Shown: positions 4,839 to 11,668, numbered from the stretch's first letter. The stretch: 11,668 bases of DNA from DATKYK01 sp034430255 (GCA_034430255.1 DAOUEU010000095.1:1-11668), one strand, 5' to 3'. Translations and numbers: made by a program. Notes: generated by a model not told the origin, from the sequence alone.

Positions 4839-6344
4839 TTACTTCGCCTCCGTAAAGCTTGAAAGTTCCAGCGCCTCTATAAGCGCCCTGGCCTTGTCCA
4901 TGGTCTCCTGATACTCCGCCTCCGGTTCGGAGTCGGAGACAATACCACCTCCCACCTGGAAATACGCCTTCCCATCCTTGATGATGAAAGTTCGTATCAC
5001 GATATTGAGGTCCATACCGCCATCGAAGCTCAGGTATCCCAGGGAGCCGGTATAAATGCTCCTCCTGGTGGGCTCCAGCTCATCGATGATCTCCATGGCA
5101 CGCACCTTGGGAGCGCCGGTGATGGAGCCGCCGGGGAAGCTCGCCTTGAGCAGGTCGGTCCGGTTCTTGCCCTCGCAGAGCCTCCCCTCCACGGTGGAGG
5201 TGAGTTGAAATACGGTGGCATATCTCTCCAGTGTCCATAGCTCCCTCACCCGCACCGTTCCGTATCTACAAACCCTCCCCAGGTCGTTCCTCTCCAGGTC
5301 AACGATCATCACGTTCTCGGCGCGGTCCTTAACGCTATGAAGCAGCTCCCCGGCAAGGGCATCATCCTCCGCCGCCGATCTCCCCCTGGGGCGAGTCCCC
5401 TTCATGGGACGCGTCTCAACCAAGTCCTCCGTGAGGCGGAGGAACCTCTCCGGTGAGGCACTGGCTACAGTAACACCGTCGAAGTTGAGGTAGCAGGCGA
5501 AGGGGGCGGGATTTATGAGGCGCAGCCTCCGGTACAGCTCGTAGGGGTCGGTATGCAAGTCCACATCAAAGCGCTGGGACAGGTTGACCTGAAAGATGTC
5601 CCCGGCATAGATGTATTCCCTGGCAGCGGCCACCGCCCGAACATACTCCTCATGGGTGAAGTTGGCGCGGAGTTTCATGCCAGGGGCATTTTTCGAACCT
5701 TGGGCCAGCTCTGAACAAGGCATTTCAGCTTTCTTCGAACAAGAGCCCGCCCGGAGCCTGGGCGCTTCCGCTAATACGTCACTCAGCTCATCCATACGCT
5801 CCCTGGCTCTATTCCTCCTGCTCGCCTCCTCCACCTCGGGGAAGCCCGTGGATGCGATGTAGGCCCCTCCCTCCAAGTGGTCGAAGGCGATTATGGCATC
5901 GTAGAAAGCAAGACAGCACTCCGGGAGCTTCAGGTCATCTACGGCAGTTGCGGGCAGTCGCTCGACGAAATGGCACAGGTCGTAGCTGAGGTAGCCTACA
6001 GCACCGCCGATAAGGGGGATGGGGGAGTTAGAAGGAGCGAGGGCATATTTTTCGAGCATCTCCCCCAGCACATCGAAAGGATTGCCGGTAACCGTTTCCT
6101 GCCTGTCGCGGTAAAGAAGGGAGATATCTCCACCACGGCTCTTCATGACCAGAAAAGGGTCACTGCCCATGAATGAGTAACGCCCCAGCGTCTTGGGATC
6201 CATACCGCTATCCAGGAAGAAGCTGAAGGGCCGCTCCTTCAAGAGCTCGAAGGCTTCAGGGGCTTTTAATGATGTGGAGACCTCCCGGATCAGCGGGTAG
6301 CGCTTCAGGTTGCTCTCGGCAGGCACGCCCGACCCCCTACTCAA
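4839..6344 (-). CDS. pabB: Aminodeoxychorismate synthase component I, PabB
   Basis: This 501-residue chorismate-binding enzyme, with the PabA amidotransferase, converts chorismate and ammonia to 4-amino-4-deoxychorismate for folate synthesis. The N-terminal domain spans about 15-200 and the catalytic domain about 226-495. Core motifs are YIYAGDIFQVNLSQRF (244-259), ASPERFL (296-302), RPMKGTRPRG (312-321), ENVMIVDLERNDLGRV (343-358), FPGGSITGAPK (403-413) and the closing VGGGIVSDSEPEAEYQET (464-481). Lys315 in the KGT motif corresponds to the lysine of PabB enzymes that attacks chorismate; anthranilate synthases normally have alanine there. A less conserved linker lies at about 195-225. The start is uncertain: TTG at 6344 overlaps the upstream stop by 8 bases and has AGG upstream, while GTG at 6326 follows a GGGGG run and would shorten the protein by six residues. 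Confidence 0.93.
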   Translation of the reverse strand: MSRGSGVPAESNLKRYPLIREVSTSLKAPEAFELLKERPFSFFLDSGMDPKTLGRYSFMGSDPFLVMKSRGGDISLLYRDRQETVTGNPFDVLGEMLEKYALAPSNSPIPLIGGAVGYLSYDLCHFVERLPATAVDDLKLPECCLAFYDAIIAFDHLEGGAYIASTGFPEVEEASRRNRARERMDELSDVLAEAPRLRAGSCSKKAEMPCSELAQGSKNAPGMKLRANFTHEEYVRAVAAAREYIYAGDIFQVNLSQRFDVDLHTDPYELYRRLRLINPAPFACYLNFDGVTVASASPERFLRLTEDLVETRPMKGTRPRGRSAAEDDALAGELLHSVKDRAENVMIVDLERNDLGRVCRYGTVRVRELWTLERYATVFQLTSTVEGRLCEGKNRTDLLKASFPGGSITGAPKVRAMEIIDELEPTRRSIYTGSLGYLSFDGGMDLNIVIRTFIIKDGKAYFQVGGGIVSDSEPEAEYQETMDKARALIEALELSSFTEAK

Positions 6345-7161
6345 TGCTCAGCCTGATTACCTCGACCGCCTTGGCCACCTTTTTCACCACCCCGAAACGG
6401 ATCAAGAGGAGAAAGGCAAGCGACAGGATCAAGAGCGGTATCCAGGAAATGATGAATGTCGCCGGCGTTAGGATCCCGAAAATAATGGCAGCGAGCCCCA
6501 CCGGTATGTAGCCCTCATAGGGCTCTATATCGCTCTCAATATCATCCTCAAGGTACTCTCGTAACTCTGTTAGGGCATCCGCCCTCTCCTGGGGGGTTGT
6601 CTCCGCGGGCAGTATCCGGTCAATTACGTGCTCATCGGCTATCTCCACAACCCAGTCAACGGTCTCGTCGGGGATGGAGAAGCCCTCCCTATCGATCTCC
6701 TCAGCATATCCGAAATAGAGGCTGGTACAAGCTATCGCAGTGAGCATCACAAGCAGGATGAGCTGAGGGCGCATCAAATGCCGCACCGAAAACCTGATGC
6801 GGTTCTCGATCTCACGTCGCACGCCCGCCACATAGAGCAGTCCCACAAGGAGGTAGATCACCGCCACGATGACAGCGACCAACGATATTTCCCAGGTTAG
6901 GAACAACGCCAGGGCTGATACCGCAAAGGCAGTGGCCGCCACCCAGAAAGGGCGCAGGAGCATGGCAACAAGCCCGCCGGTTACCGCCACGGCCACTAGC
7001 GCCCCCAGGAACCAGATGCCCAGGTATAAGGCATCCCACTTTGGGGGGATAAGGTGCTCCCACCCATCGCCGGCCCATCTCAAGACGAGCCCGAAAAAGC
7101 ACCCGGCACCCGCAAGCAGCGCCCCAAAGACCACCATCTTTATTATCCTTGCCACTGACAT
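6337..7161 (-). CDS. Unrecognised multi-pass membrane protein
   Basis: I do not recognise the family. The 274-residue protein has about seven predicted membrane helices (near 7-29, 44-68, 72-90, 92-114, 132-150, 218-236 and 239-257). Between helices five and six is a markedly acidic extramembrane segment (about 151-217) containing EEIDREGFSIPDE and EYLEDDIESDIEPYEG, probably outside the membrane as a sensing or binding domain. The C-terminus is short and basic (VVKKVAKAVEVIR). The ATG at 7161 has a strong AAGGAGG Shine-Dalgarno 7 bases upstream, so the start is secure. It begins 19 bases after the HerA-like gene and its stop overlaps the pabB start, so it is probably co-transcribed with both. 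Whether it works with the ATPase or merely lies between two functional groups cannot be told. Confidence 0.85.
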   Translation of the reverse strand: MSVARIIKMVVFGALLAGAGCFFGLVLRWAGDGWEHLIPPKWDALYLGIWFLGALVAVAVTGGLVAMLLRPFWVAATAFAVSALALFLTWEISLVAVIVAVIYLLVGLLYVAGVRREIENRIRFSVRHLMRPQLILLVMLTAIACTSLYFGYAEEIDREGFSIPDETVDWVVEIADEHVIDRILPAETTPQERADALTELREYLEDDIESDIEPYEGYIPVGLAAIIFGILTPATFIISWIPLLILSLAFLLLIRFGVVKKVAKAVEVIRLSIE

Positions 7162-7180
7162 TTAGCTGCCTCCTTTTTCA

Positions 7181-8800
7181 CTACCCCCACAGATCCTTTG
7201 CATCCTCCTCCGCCTGCTTTTTTCGCTCAACCGCGTCTCGAATATTAAGCTCCTTATAGGACTGGGGAGAGCCGTATTCCCTGGTCTTTACCACCACCGG
7301 CATGGGAACGGCATGGCCGAATATGAGCGTCTGCTGCCGGTTATCCAGCTTCGCCAGCACCCCCTTGAGCTCACCCTTTCCCGATACCCCGGTGAGCACG
7401 CTATCGATATCCCGCTCATTATCCAGCAGGCAGGTTATTTTGGTGCCTAGCTGGCTCATCACCTCCTCATCGATGCCACTGGGGCGCTGGTCGATTACCA
7501 GCAGGGTGACATTATACTTACGCATCTCCCTGGCGATGGTTCCGAATATAGTCTGCCCTGAAAGCTCATGGCTGAGGAAACGGTGCGCCTCCTCAATGGT
7601 GATGACTACAGGTGGTGGTTTGGTGATGTCCTCACCCATCGCCCGCTCCATCCACTCCCGGTACTGTGTGTGAATGCGCCGGGTGAGCAGGTTGGCCACC
7701 AGAATATAGGCGGTTAAGTCGGTATATCTACCAAACTCGAGAACTACATGCATCCCCCGCTCCAGGTACTCAAGGATGCGCCGGATGGCATTGTCCCTCG
7801 CCTGGGGCACCAGGAAGCTAAGCCTCCTTAAAGCATCCAGGCGGCGGTGGAGCGCCGCCAGGGTCGCCTCATGCTCCCCCAGGCTTTGGGCAAGCTCGTT
7901 TATTTCGTCCTTGCTCTCGATGGCGAGGAAGCTCCCCAGCCACTTCCGCTCCCCGTACCTGCGGGATAGGCGATAGGTCGCCTGCACCGAGGCATCGGTG
8001 AGGCCCAGCGTCTCCTGGAGCATGGCGACATCCTCTGGCTCGATCTCGTCATAGCCGATCTCCACCACGAAGTCGGTGGAGACCTTACGCCTCCGGGCAC
8101 CCTCCTCATCCAGGGTGAATACCGCCACCTTCGAGGGGAAAAGCTGCTTCAGCGCCTTCACCTTGCGATTATCCTCGCTGGTGCCCTCCCACCCGTACTC
8201 GCTGTGCATGTCGAATACCAGGTTGACCGCCGCCCCCTCCTGTATAATCCCGATGAGGATGAGCCTTGCCAGAAAGGTCTTCCCGGTGCCGCTCTTGCCG
8301 AAGATACCATTGGAGCGCTTCACCAGCTCCCCCGGGTTGAGGCGCACCTTGGTCTCCATGTCGAGAGGGGTGCCGATATAGAATTGCTTTTCCTCAACCT
8401 GCCCGAAAACCCGCTCCACATCCTGCTCGCTGGACTCGCTGACCACGGAGAAGTGGGTGGGAACGGTCTTCACCGGCTGGGGACCCTCAAGGAGACTCAG
8501 GGCATCTCCCCCGATAGTGAGCGATGGCAGGACATGGAGCCTGCCGAAGGTGCTGGTCCCCGATAGAACCTCGGCGATAAAGGGGTCGGAGACATCGGGG
8601 GGCGCGGTCATAAGCCTCGGGTCAATGGCGTCCAGGGTGACATCGGTTATCATGCCGAAAAAGCGCCTCTTCTCTCCCTCGACGGTTACGTAGCGACCAA
8701 CAGCAATATCCTCAACCGAGAGAGCGCTATCGAGCCTGACCTCCACTCCCCTGGTGAGTGAGCCTGAGACAACAATGCCCAGCCTCTTCTCCTCCGTCAC
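7181..8800 (-). CDS. HerA-like hexameric DNA-translocating ATPase (DUF87, HAS-barrel)
   Basis: The 539-residue protein is a HerA/FtsK-superfamily ATPase. Residues 1-110 look like an N-terminal HAS barrel (GIVVSGSLTRGVEVRL, then VGRYVTVEGEKRRFFGMITDV). The RecA-like core has Walker A GKSGTGKT at 168-175, an aspartate-containing strand LVFDMHSEYGWEG at 194-206, Walker B VVITIEEAHRFLS at 398-410 with Glu403/Glu404, and a conserved TIAREMRKYN ... IDQRPSGID stretch at 421-444 that carries the probable arginine finger and sensor. A helical insert lies at about 250-340. Archaeal HerA works with NurA nuclease in DNA end resection, and bacterial relatives pump DNA or act in defence. No NurA is visible here. 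The start is GTG at 8800, with GGAGG 8 bases upstream. Upstream is the HAS-barrel-like small protein and downstream a membrane protein. Confidence 0.92.
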   Translation of the reverse strand: MTEEKRLGIVVSGSLTRGVEVRLDSALSVEDIAVGRYVTVEGEKRRFFGMITDVTLDAIDPRLMTAPPDVSDPFIAEVLSGTSTFGRLHVLPSLTIGGDALSLLEGPQPVKTVPTHFSVVSESSEQDVERVFGQVEEKQFYIGTPLDMETKVRLNPGELVKRSNGIFGKSGTGKTFLARLILIGIIQEGAAVNLVFDMHSEYGWEGTSEDNRKVKALKQLFPSKVAVFTLDEEGARRRKVSTDFVVEIGYDEIEPEDVAMLQETLGLTDASVQATYRLSRRYGERKWLGSFLAIESKDEINELAQSLGEHEATLAALHRRLDALRRLSFLVPQARDNAIRRILEYLERGMHVVLEFGRYTDLTAYILVANLLTRRIHTQYREWMERAMGEDITKPPPVVITIEEAHRFLSHELSGQTIFGTIAREMRKYNVTLLVIDQRPSGIDEEVMSQLGTKITCLLDNERDIDSVLTGVSGKGELKGVLAKLDNRQQTLIFGHAVPMPVVVKTREYGSPQSYKELNIRDAVERKKQAEEDAKDLWG

Positions 8801-8873
8801 CCTTTTATCCTCCCCAGGCTAATTCCCAGCCTGTTCACTATTTTATCCTCCTCAGGATGGTATTCAGCCTGTT
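8798..8873 (-). repeat. Diverged 38-bp tandem duplication creating the herA-like ribosome-binding site
   Basis: On the minus strand two adjacent 38-base units, 8873-8836 and 8835-8798, align without gaps at 29 of 38 positions. Both begin AACAGGCTG and both contain GGAGGATAAAA. The first unit encodes the last eleven residues and stop of the small HAS-barrel-like protein; the second forms the whole intergenic gap, including the Shine-Dalgarno, and ends in the GTG start of the ATPase gene. Confidence 0.7.
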
Positions 8874-9416
8874 TGTCTCGCCGCCCAGGAGCACCGCCAG
8901 CTCCCTGCCCGCCCGGGTCAGAAAATCGCCGGGGTCCCGGTGCGCCGCAGCAGCATGGCGGAGCGAGGCTGCGATGAGCTCGTCAGCCTGTACCACAACT
9001 CCAACCAGTATGCTCAGGAAATCGAGCGACTGGCTGAATTTTTCGACCTCTTCAGCGTCGCATAAATAGACAAAGCTATGGATTTTGGCCGGCCTGGGTG
9101 GAAGATAATGATGAAGCTTCTGCCCCTCTTCATGACCCACCACCATGGCGGTAAAATCGGTGCGCAGCAGCCTGGCAAGCTGGGGGCTGGAGCGGAAGAC
9201 GTCCTCCTCCTCTGCCTCCTCCCGTCCCCGGGCAATGGGTCGTCGCCCCGGCTCAATGCTGGTGGTTTCAGCTTGTGAGACTACGCCGTAGATCTCCACC
9301 CCCCCCTCCCTTGCCTTTACCAGGCTGCCGAAGGGGGGAGGCTGGTGCAGCTCGTAGCACTGGGCCATGAACTCGCCGGTCGAGGCCTCGATTACTTCAC
9401 CGATTTTAGAAGACAA
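8838..9416 (-). CDS. Small HAS-barrel-like protein, probable partner of the HerA-like ATPase
   Basis: The 192-residue protein begins KIGEVIEASTGEFMAQCYEL, followed by PPPFGSLVKAREGGVEIYGVVSQAETTS. This short beta-rich stretch (about 3-50) has the form of the HAS barrel (HerA-ATP synthase barrel), with a surface-exposed 'PPxFGSxV' loop. The rest (about 75-190) is mixed, with FVYLCDAEEVEKF and a helical, leucine-rich C-terminus (ELAVLLGGETNRLNTILRRIK). It lacks Walker motifs and any nuclease motif I can recognise, so it is not NurA. HAS-barrel proteins of this size next to HerA-like genes occur, as far as I recall, in cyanobacteria and Chloroflexi, and their role is unclear. The start is TTG at 9416 with GGAG 8 bases upstream. 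The gene ends 37 bases before the ATPase start within a duplicated segment, so co-expression is very likely. Confidence 0.8.
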   Translation of the reverse strand: MSSKIGEVIEASTGEFMAQCYELHQPPPFGSLVKAREGGVEIYGVVSQAETTSIEPGRRPIARGREEAEEEDVFRSSPQLARLLRTDFTAMVVGHEEGQKLHHYLPPRPAKIHSFVYLCDAEEVEKFSQSLDFLSILVGVVVQADELIAASLRHAAAAHRDPGDFLTRAGRELAVLLGGETNRLNTILRRIK

Positions 9417-9432
9417 AACCTGTTCTCCCCGT

Positions 9433-9756
9433 TTACCCTCTAACCCCGCTCAGGCTCAAGCCGATAACACCTGCGAGTATGAGTCCGATGAAAACCATTC
9501 TCGGAACGGTCACCGGTTCCTTGAAGTATAATATACCTATCGCCGCTATTAAAGCCAGCCCCAGGCCAGCCCATATCGCATAGGTAATGCTCAGATCGAT
9601 TGTTTTGAGGGCATATATAAAAGAGGTGAAAGAGAGACCATAGAAAATGAATACCAGTACGGTTGGTACCAGCTCCTTAAACCCGCCTGAGAGCTTCATA
9701 CATGTAGTGCCAGCTACCTCCAAAATAATGGCGAGCGCCAGTAAAAACCAGCCCAT
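9433..9756 (-). CDS. Small multidrug resistance (SMR/EmrE family) transporter
   Basis: A 107-residue, four-helix membrane protein of the SMR family, which works as a dual-topology dimer exchanging protons for small cations. Visible features are the essential Glu13 in LALAIILEVAGTTCMKLSGGF, the loop-3 signature TYAIWAGLG near residues 59-67, and a terminal helix GLILAGVIGLSLSGV. The EVAGTTxMK and YAIW pattern resembles the Qac/EmrE branch more than the guanidinium (Gdx/SugE) branch, but substrate cannot be fixed from sequence. I chose the ATG at 9756: it has GAGGGGGTGATT just upstream and gives the standard family length. A longer frame from 9840 would add 28 polar residues and overlap the upstream gene. 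It starts 4 bases after the GNAT gene stop. Confidence 0.93.
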   Translation of the reverse strand: MGWFLLALAIILEVAGTTCMKLSGGFKELVPTVLVFIFYGLSFTSFIYALKTIDLSITYAIWAGLGLALIAAIGILYFKEPVTVPRMVFIGLILAGVIGLSLSGVRG

Positions 9757-9760
9757 ATAA

Positions 9761-10375
9761 TCACCCCCTCGAAATATCCTTGGACAGCCTGATGAACTCG
9801 AACCTCTGGCTATTGATGACGGTCCCCCGCGGCTCTCCAACGGTCTTCATCCCGAACCTCTGGTAGAACCTGATAGCGCCCTCATTATAGGTCTCCGCAT
9901 CTAATTCAAGTTTTACTGCCCCTGCCCTTATGGCCGCTTCTTCGGTAAAGGACATGAGTTTTGTGCCCAATCCCCGGTTCCTGAACTCGGGGTAGAATGC
10001 CAGGCTGGCGATGTAGAATGTACCGTCGTCCATCCTGCCCAGCACCTCGCCGGCCCACTGAAGGTGACGCATCTGCTTAATTAATTTCGTTCTCATGTAT
10101 CTGGCCATTAGTAACCCCGTTTTTACCTGCTGGCTCTTGTTCACTATCCAATCGTAGGCGACAACCATGCCGGCGTTTACCCCGTTGACCTTCACCAGAT
10201 GGGTATGCTCGAAGCTGGCAACGTTTCGTCTATGGCGAAAGCAGTTTGCTATTACCCTGTCCTGTGTGCCGGCATAAAGTGCGGGGACAAACTCCGGACC
10301 AGCTATGATGAAGAGCCTGACGAAGTCCCCCGTATCTTCCGGAACGCTCGCCGGGACGATGCTCGGCTCAGCCAT
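9761..10375 (-). CDS. GNAT-family N-acetyltransferase
   Basis: The 204-residue protein has a GNAT fold in its C-terminal half. The segment YIASLAFYPEFRNRGLGTKL (121-140) holds the acetyl-CoA pyrophosphate loop RNRGLG at 132-137. It is followed by helix AAIRAGAVKLELDAETYNEGA and the closing FYQRFGMKTVGEPR (170-183), typical of motif B. The N-terminal half (1-115), with FEHTHLVKVNGVNAGMVVAYDW, fits the first strands of the fold plus a helical insertion at 80-112. Such enzymes acetylate amines on small molecules or proteins; the acceptor is unknown. The ATG at 10375 follows AAGGAGGG with a 9-base spacer, and it begins 2 bases after the stop of the preceding methyltransferase-like gene. The next gene is an SMR transporter, so a resistance or export pairing is possible but unproven. 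Confidence 0.9.
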   Translation of the reverse strand: MAEPSIVPASVPEDTGDFVRLFIIAGPEFVPALYAGTQDRVIANCFRHRRNVASFEHTHLVKVNGVNAGMVVAYDWIVNKSQQVKTGLLMARYMRTKLIKQMRHLQWAGEVLGRMDDGTFYIASLAFYPEFRNRGLGTKLMSFTEEAAIRAGAVKLELDAETYNEGAIRFYQRFGMKTVGEPRGTVINSQRFEFIRLSKDISRG

Positions 10376-10377
10376 AG

Positions 10378-10926
10378 CTATGCCCTCCTTCTACGTCTCA
10401 GCAGGCGTATAACCCCAGCCAAAATATTCACTCTTGGCACCTTCCGCATGTAGTTCATGTAGTCGTCTCCAAACTGTTGAACAAGGCGCTGGTCTTCTTC
10501 TCTGCAACTCATATAGATAACCGCCGTAGCTATCGCACCAAGCACCCCAAACAACCAGTGCGGATACCATAATAGTGTGGTGACAAATACAGCGAAAACC
10601 CCGCCCAGGTACTGCGGATGCCTGACCACGCTATAAATTCCGGTATCTACCAGACGAGTGGTATTCACAAAGGACTTCCCTTTAGTAATGCCGCCCCGGC
10701 GCGGGAACATAACTATGGGTGCCATTACCAGCACCATTCCAAACGCCCAGACCACCCATCCGACGATAAATAATGCCAGAGAAGAGCTCGTTTCCAGAAC
10801 ACCGGTTAAGACCAGAGGATTTGCCGGAAAACAGACGATACCCAAGATAGTAATAACCGTACTCCATAAAACGTTCTTTTTCGTCCATATCCTTACTACC
10901 AAATTTGCGCCCTCCTCATCCTTCAA
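10378..10926 (-). CDS. Isoprenylcysteine carboxyl methyltransferase (ICMT)-like membrane protein, copy 2
   Basis: The 182-residue membrane protein has about four to five helices (near 20-38, 48-74, 104-120, 122-140). It carries the ICMT/PEMT family signature: RRGGITKGKSFVNTTRLVDTGIYSVVRHPQYLG (from Arg76), with RHPQYLG at 102-108, and the C-terminal EEDQRLVQQFGDDYMNYMRKVPR (143-165) that binds S-adenosylmethionine. Related bacterial proteins are mostly uncharacterised methyltransferases of membrane lipids, isoprenoids or proteins; there is no reason to expect prenylated proteins as substrate. The TTG start overlaps the stop of the preceding paralogue as TTGA and has no clear Shine-Dalgarno, which suggests translational coupling. 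The protein ends in a run of arginines (RLLRRRRRA), as does its paralogue. Confidence 0.87.
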   Translation of the reverse strand: MKDEEGANLVVRIWTKKNVLWSTVITILGIVCFPANPLVLTGVLETSSSLALFIVGWVVWAFGMVLVMAPIVMFPRRGGITKGKSFVNTTRLVDTGIYSVVRHPQYLGGVFAVFVTTLLWYPHWLFGVLGAIATAVIYMSCREEDQRLVQQFGDDYMNYMRKVPRVNILAGVIRLLRRRRRA

Positions 10927-11444
10927 CTTCGCGTTCGGCGTCGTAGCAGCCGTATGACCCCCAGCACGGGATTGGTCATTGGGACAGCTTCCTGATAGCG
11001 CTTATATTCATCGCCGAACTTCTCGACATTGGAGCAGTCTTCCTTCCGAATGTCTGGGTAGCATATTGCCATCGCCGCAATGCCGAGAATAGCGGTAATC
11101 CAGTGCTGGGAAATGAGGATTAATGCAAACTGCATTACCATCCAGCCCACGTATAACGGATGCCGGACTAGGGCGTATGGCCCGCCGCTAACGACGACCG
11201 TAGTATTAACCCAGCTTTTACCCTCGGGTACTCCACCCTTTCTACGTAAAACGGCAGCGGGCGTTACGGTCAGGAAAAATCCCACCGCCAGTATCGCCCA
11301 GCCGATATACAGCAACCAGTCCAGGCCGGCCTCGTTGTAATAGAAACATATTGTCAATACGACCATGGCGACCGTCAGGACGCCGGCGACTGACGCTGGG
11401 ACAATATCCTTCCACGTCATCTTCTTTTCTTTCACCTCGCTCAT
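10923..11444 (-). CDS. Isoprenylcysteine carboxyl methyltransferase (ICMT)-like membrane protein, copy 1
   Basis: The 173-residue paralogue of the next gene has helices near 16-36, 42-62, 99-113 and 115-130. The same signature is present: RRKGGVPEGKSWVNTTVVVSGGPYALVRHPLYVG with RHPLYVG at 94-100, then RKEDCSNVEKFGDEYKRYQ (133-151) and the end GVIRLLRRRTRS. In this copy the usual glutamate pair reads Lys-Glu-Asp, still retaining the acidic residues that contact the cofactor side. The ATG at 11444 follows AGGGGAAA at short spacing; a second ATG at codon 9 is possible. It starts 23 bases after the end of a cytosolic methyltransferase, so three methyltransferase-type genes lie in a row. The order suggests a tandem gene duplication. 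Confidence 0.87.
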   Translation of the reverse strand: MSEVKEKKMTWKDIVPASVAGVLTVAMVVLTICFYYNEAGLDWLLYIGWAILAVGFFLTVTPAAVLRRKGGVPEGKSWVNTTVVVSGGPYALVRHPLYVGWMVMQFALILISQHWITAILGIAAMAICYPDIRKEDCSNVEKFGDEYKRYQEAVPMTNPVLGVIRLLRRRTRS

Positions 11445-11467
11445 TTTCCCCTGCTAACCCTGCAAAT

Positions 11468-11668
11468 TCACCCGGCCTTCTCTCCGGTTATCACCAGGCC
11501 AATAATATTCTGTCTTACTTGGCACCCCTTCAGGTTTGAATCCTCAAGGAGTGATTTTATCTCTTTAAGGGTATAGGCTGCATTTATAGAAGAGATAAGG
11601 CCATGCCTTATCTCTTTGGGCTTGGCGAAAAGCCACATGAGCCGTTTCATGATCGGGTTCATGTCGCG
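11468..11668 (-). CDS. C-terminal end of a class I SAM-dependent methyltransferase (runs off right edge)
   Basis: The frame is open to the window edge, so the gene starts outside. The visible 66 residues include MKRLMWLFAKPKEIRHGLIS and then SINAAYTLKEIKSLLEDSNL, KGCQVRQNIIGLVITGEK. A segment reading 'S..AAYT..E...LL..S.L....V....IGLVITG.K' is the usual C-terminal helix and last two beta strands of class I methyltransferases of the UbiE/type 11 group. The SAM-binding glycine motif is not in the window, so substrate and exact family are unknown. Its stop lies 23 bases before the ICMT-like gene, suggesting one operon. Confidence 0.75.
   Translation of the reverse strand, partial: RDMNPIMKRLMWLFAKPKEIRHGLISSINAAYTLKEIKSLLEDSNLKGCQVRQNIIGLVITGEKAG

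Noticed and set aside
4839..6344. Anthranilate synthase TrpE instead of PabB
   Set aside because: The active-site motif is KGT with lysine rather than the alanine of TrpE, and a pabC-type gene lies in the same cluster with no other tryptophan gene visible.
7181..8800. Calling the HerA-like gene a phage-defence system
   Set aside because: No nuclease, sirtuin or other known HerA-associated effector is adjacent, and the neighbours are housekeeping genes, so a defence label is not supported.
8838..9416. NurA nuclease partner for the HerA-like ATPase
   Set aside because: At 192 residues it is too short, lacks the acidic nuclease motifs expected of NurA, and its N-terminus looks like a HAS barrel instead.
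9757..9840. Longer N-terminus for the SMR transporter (135 residues from 9840)
   Set aside because: The extra 28 residues are polar and glycine/serine-rich, overlap the GNAT gene, and precede a perfectly placed Shine-Dalgarno and ATG at 9756 that gives the standard family length.

Overview
The window looks like a piece of a Chloroflexota genome, most likely Dehalococcoidia or a relative. The clues are a fragment that resembles the DUF2298 (Chlor_Arch_YYY) membrane family, known mainly from Chloroflexi and archaea, a HerA-type ATPase paired with a small HAS-barrel-like protein, frequent TTG starts, and a moderately GC-rich, tightly packed gene order. This placement is inference from gene content. 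Every gene I can support is on the minus strand, so transcription runs from high to low coordinates.

In transcription order, the right end (11668 to about 9433) holds the C-terminal end of a class I methyltransferase, two tandem isoprenylcysteine-methyltransferase-like membrane proteins, a GNAT acetyltransferase and a small multidrug resistance (SMR) transporter. Gaps there are mostly a few bases or small overlaps. The middle (9416 to 6337) holds the HAS-barrel-like protein, the HerA-like ATPase and an unrecognised seven-helix membrane protein whose end overlaps the next gene. Next comes a p-aminobenzoate (folate precursor) set in the order pabB, pabA, pabC (6344 to 3030). A lysine in the PabB active-site motif separates it from anthranilate synthase.

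The pab genes are interrupted and bounded by two copies of one GC-rich repeat in opposite orientations. One lies between pabB and pabA. The other lies just after pabC, where it forms an intrinsic-terminator-like hairpin plus U-tract that separates pabC from ftsY. FtsY, the signal recognition particle receptor GTPase, has its own good sigma-70-type promoter.

Left of ftsY the DNA becomes visibly more A/T-rich. A 56-residue N-terminal piece of a DUF2298-like membrane protein, coupled to the ftsY stop codon, breaks off at about 1770. It is followed by a polyprenol-phosphate glycosyltransferase fused to a GtrA membrane domain, and then by the start of a second, probably glycosyltransferase-like membrane protein that runs off the window. 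This end looks like surface-glycan synthesis genes joined to the core genome at a recombination scar.

The most interesting points are the inverted pair of repeats acting as regulatory punctuation in a folate operon, the truncated YYY gene at a composition boundary, the HAS-barrel/HerA/membrane-protein cluster without a visible NurA nuclease, and a diverged 38-bp tandem duplication that apparently created the herA ribosome-binding site.
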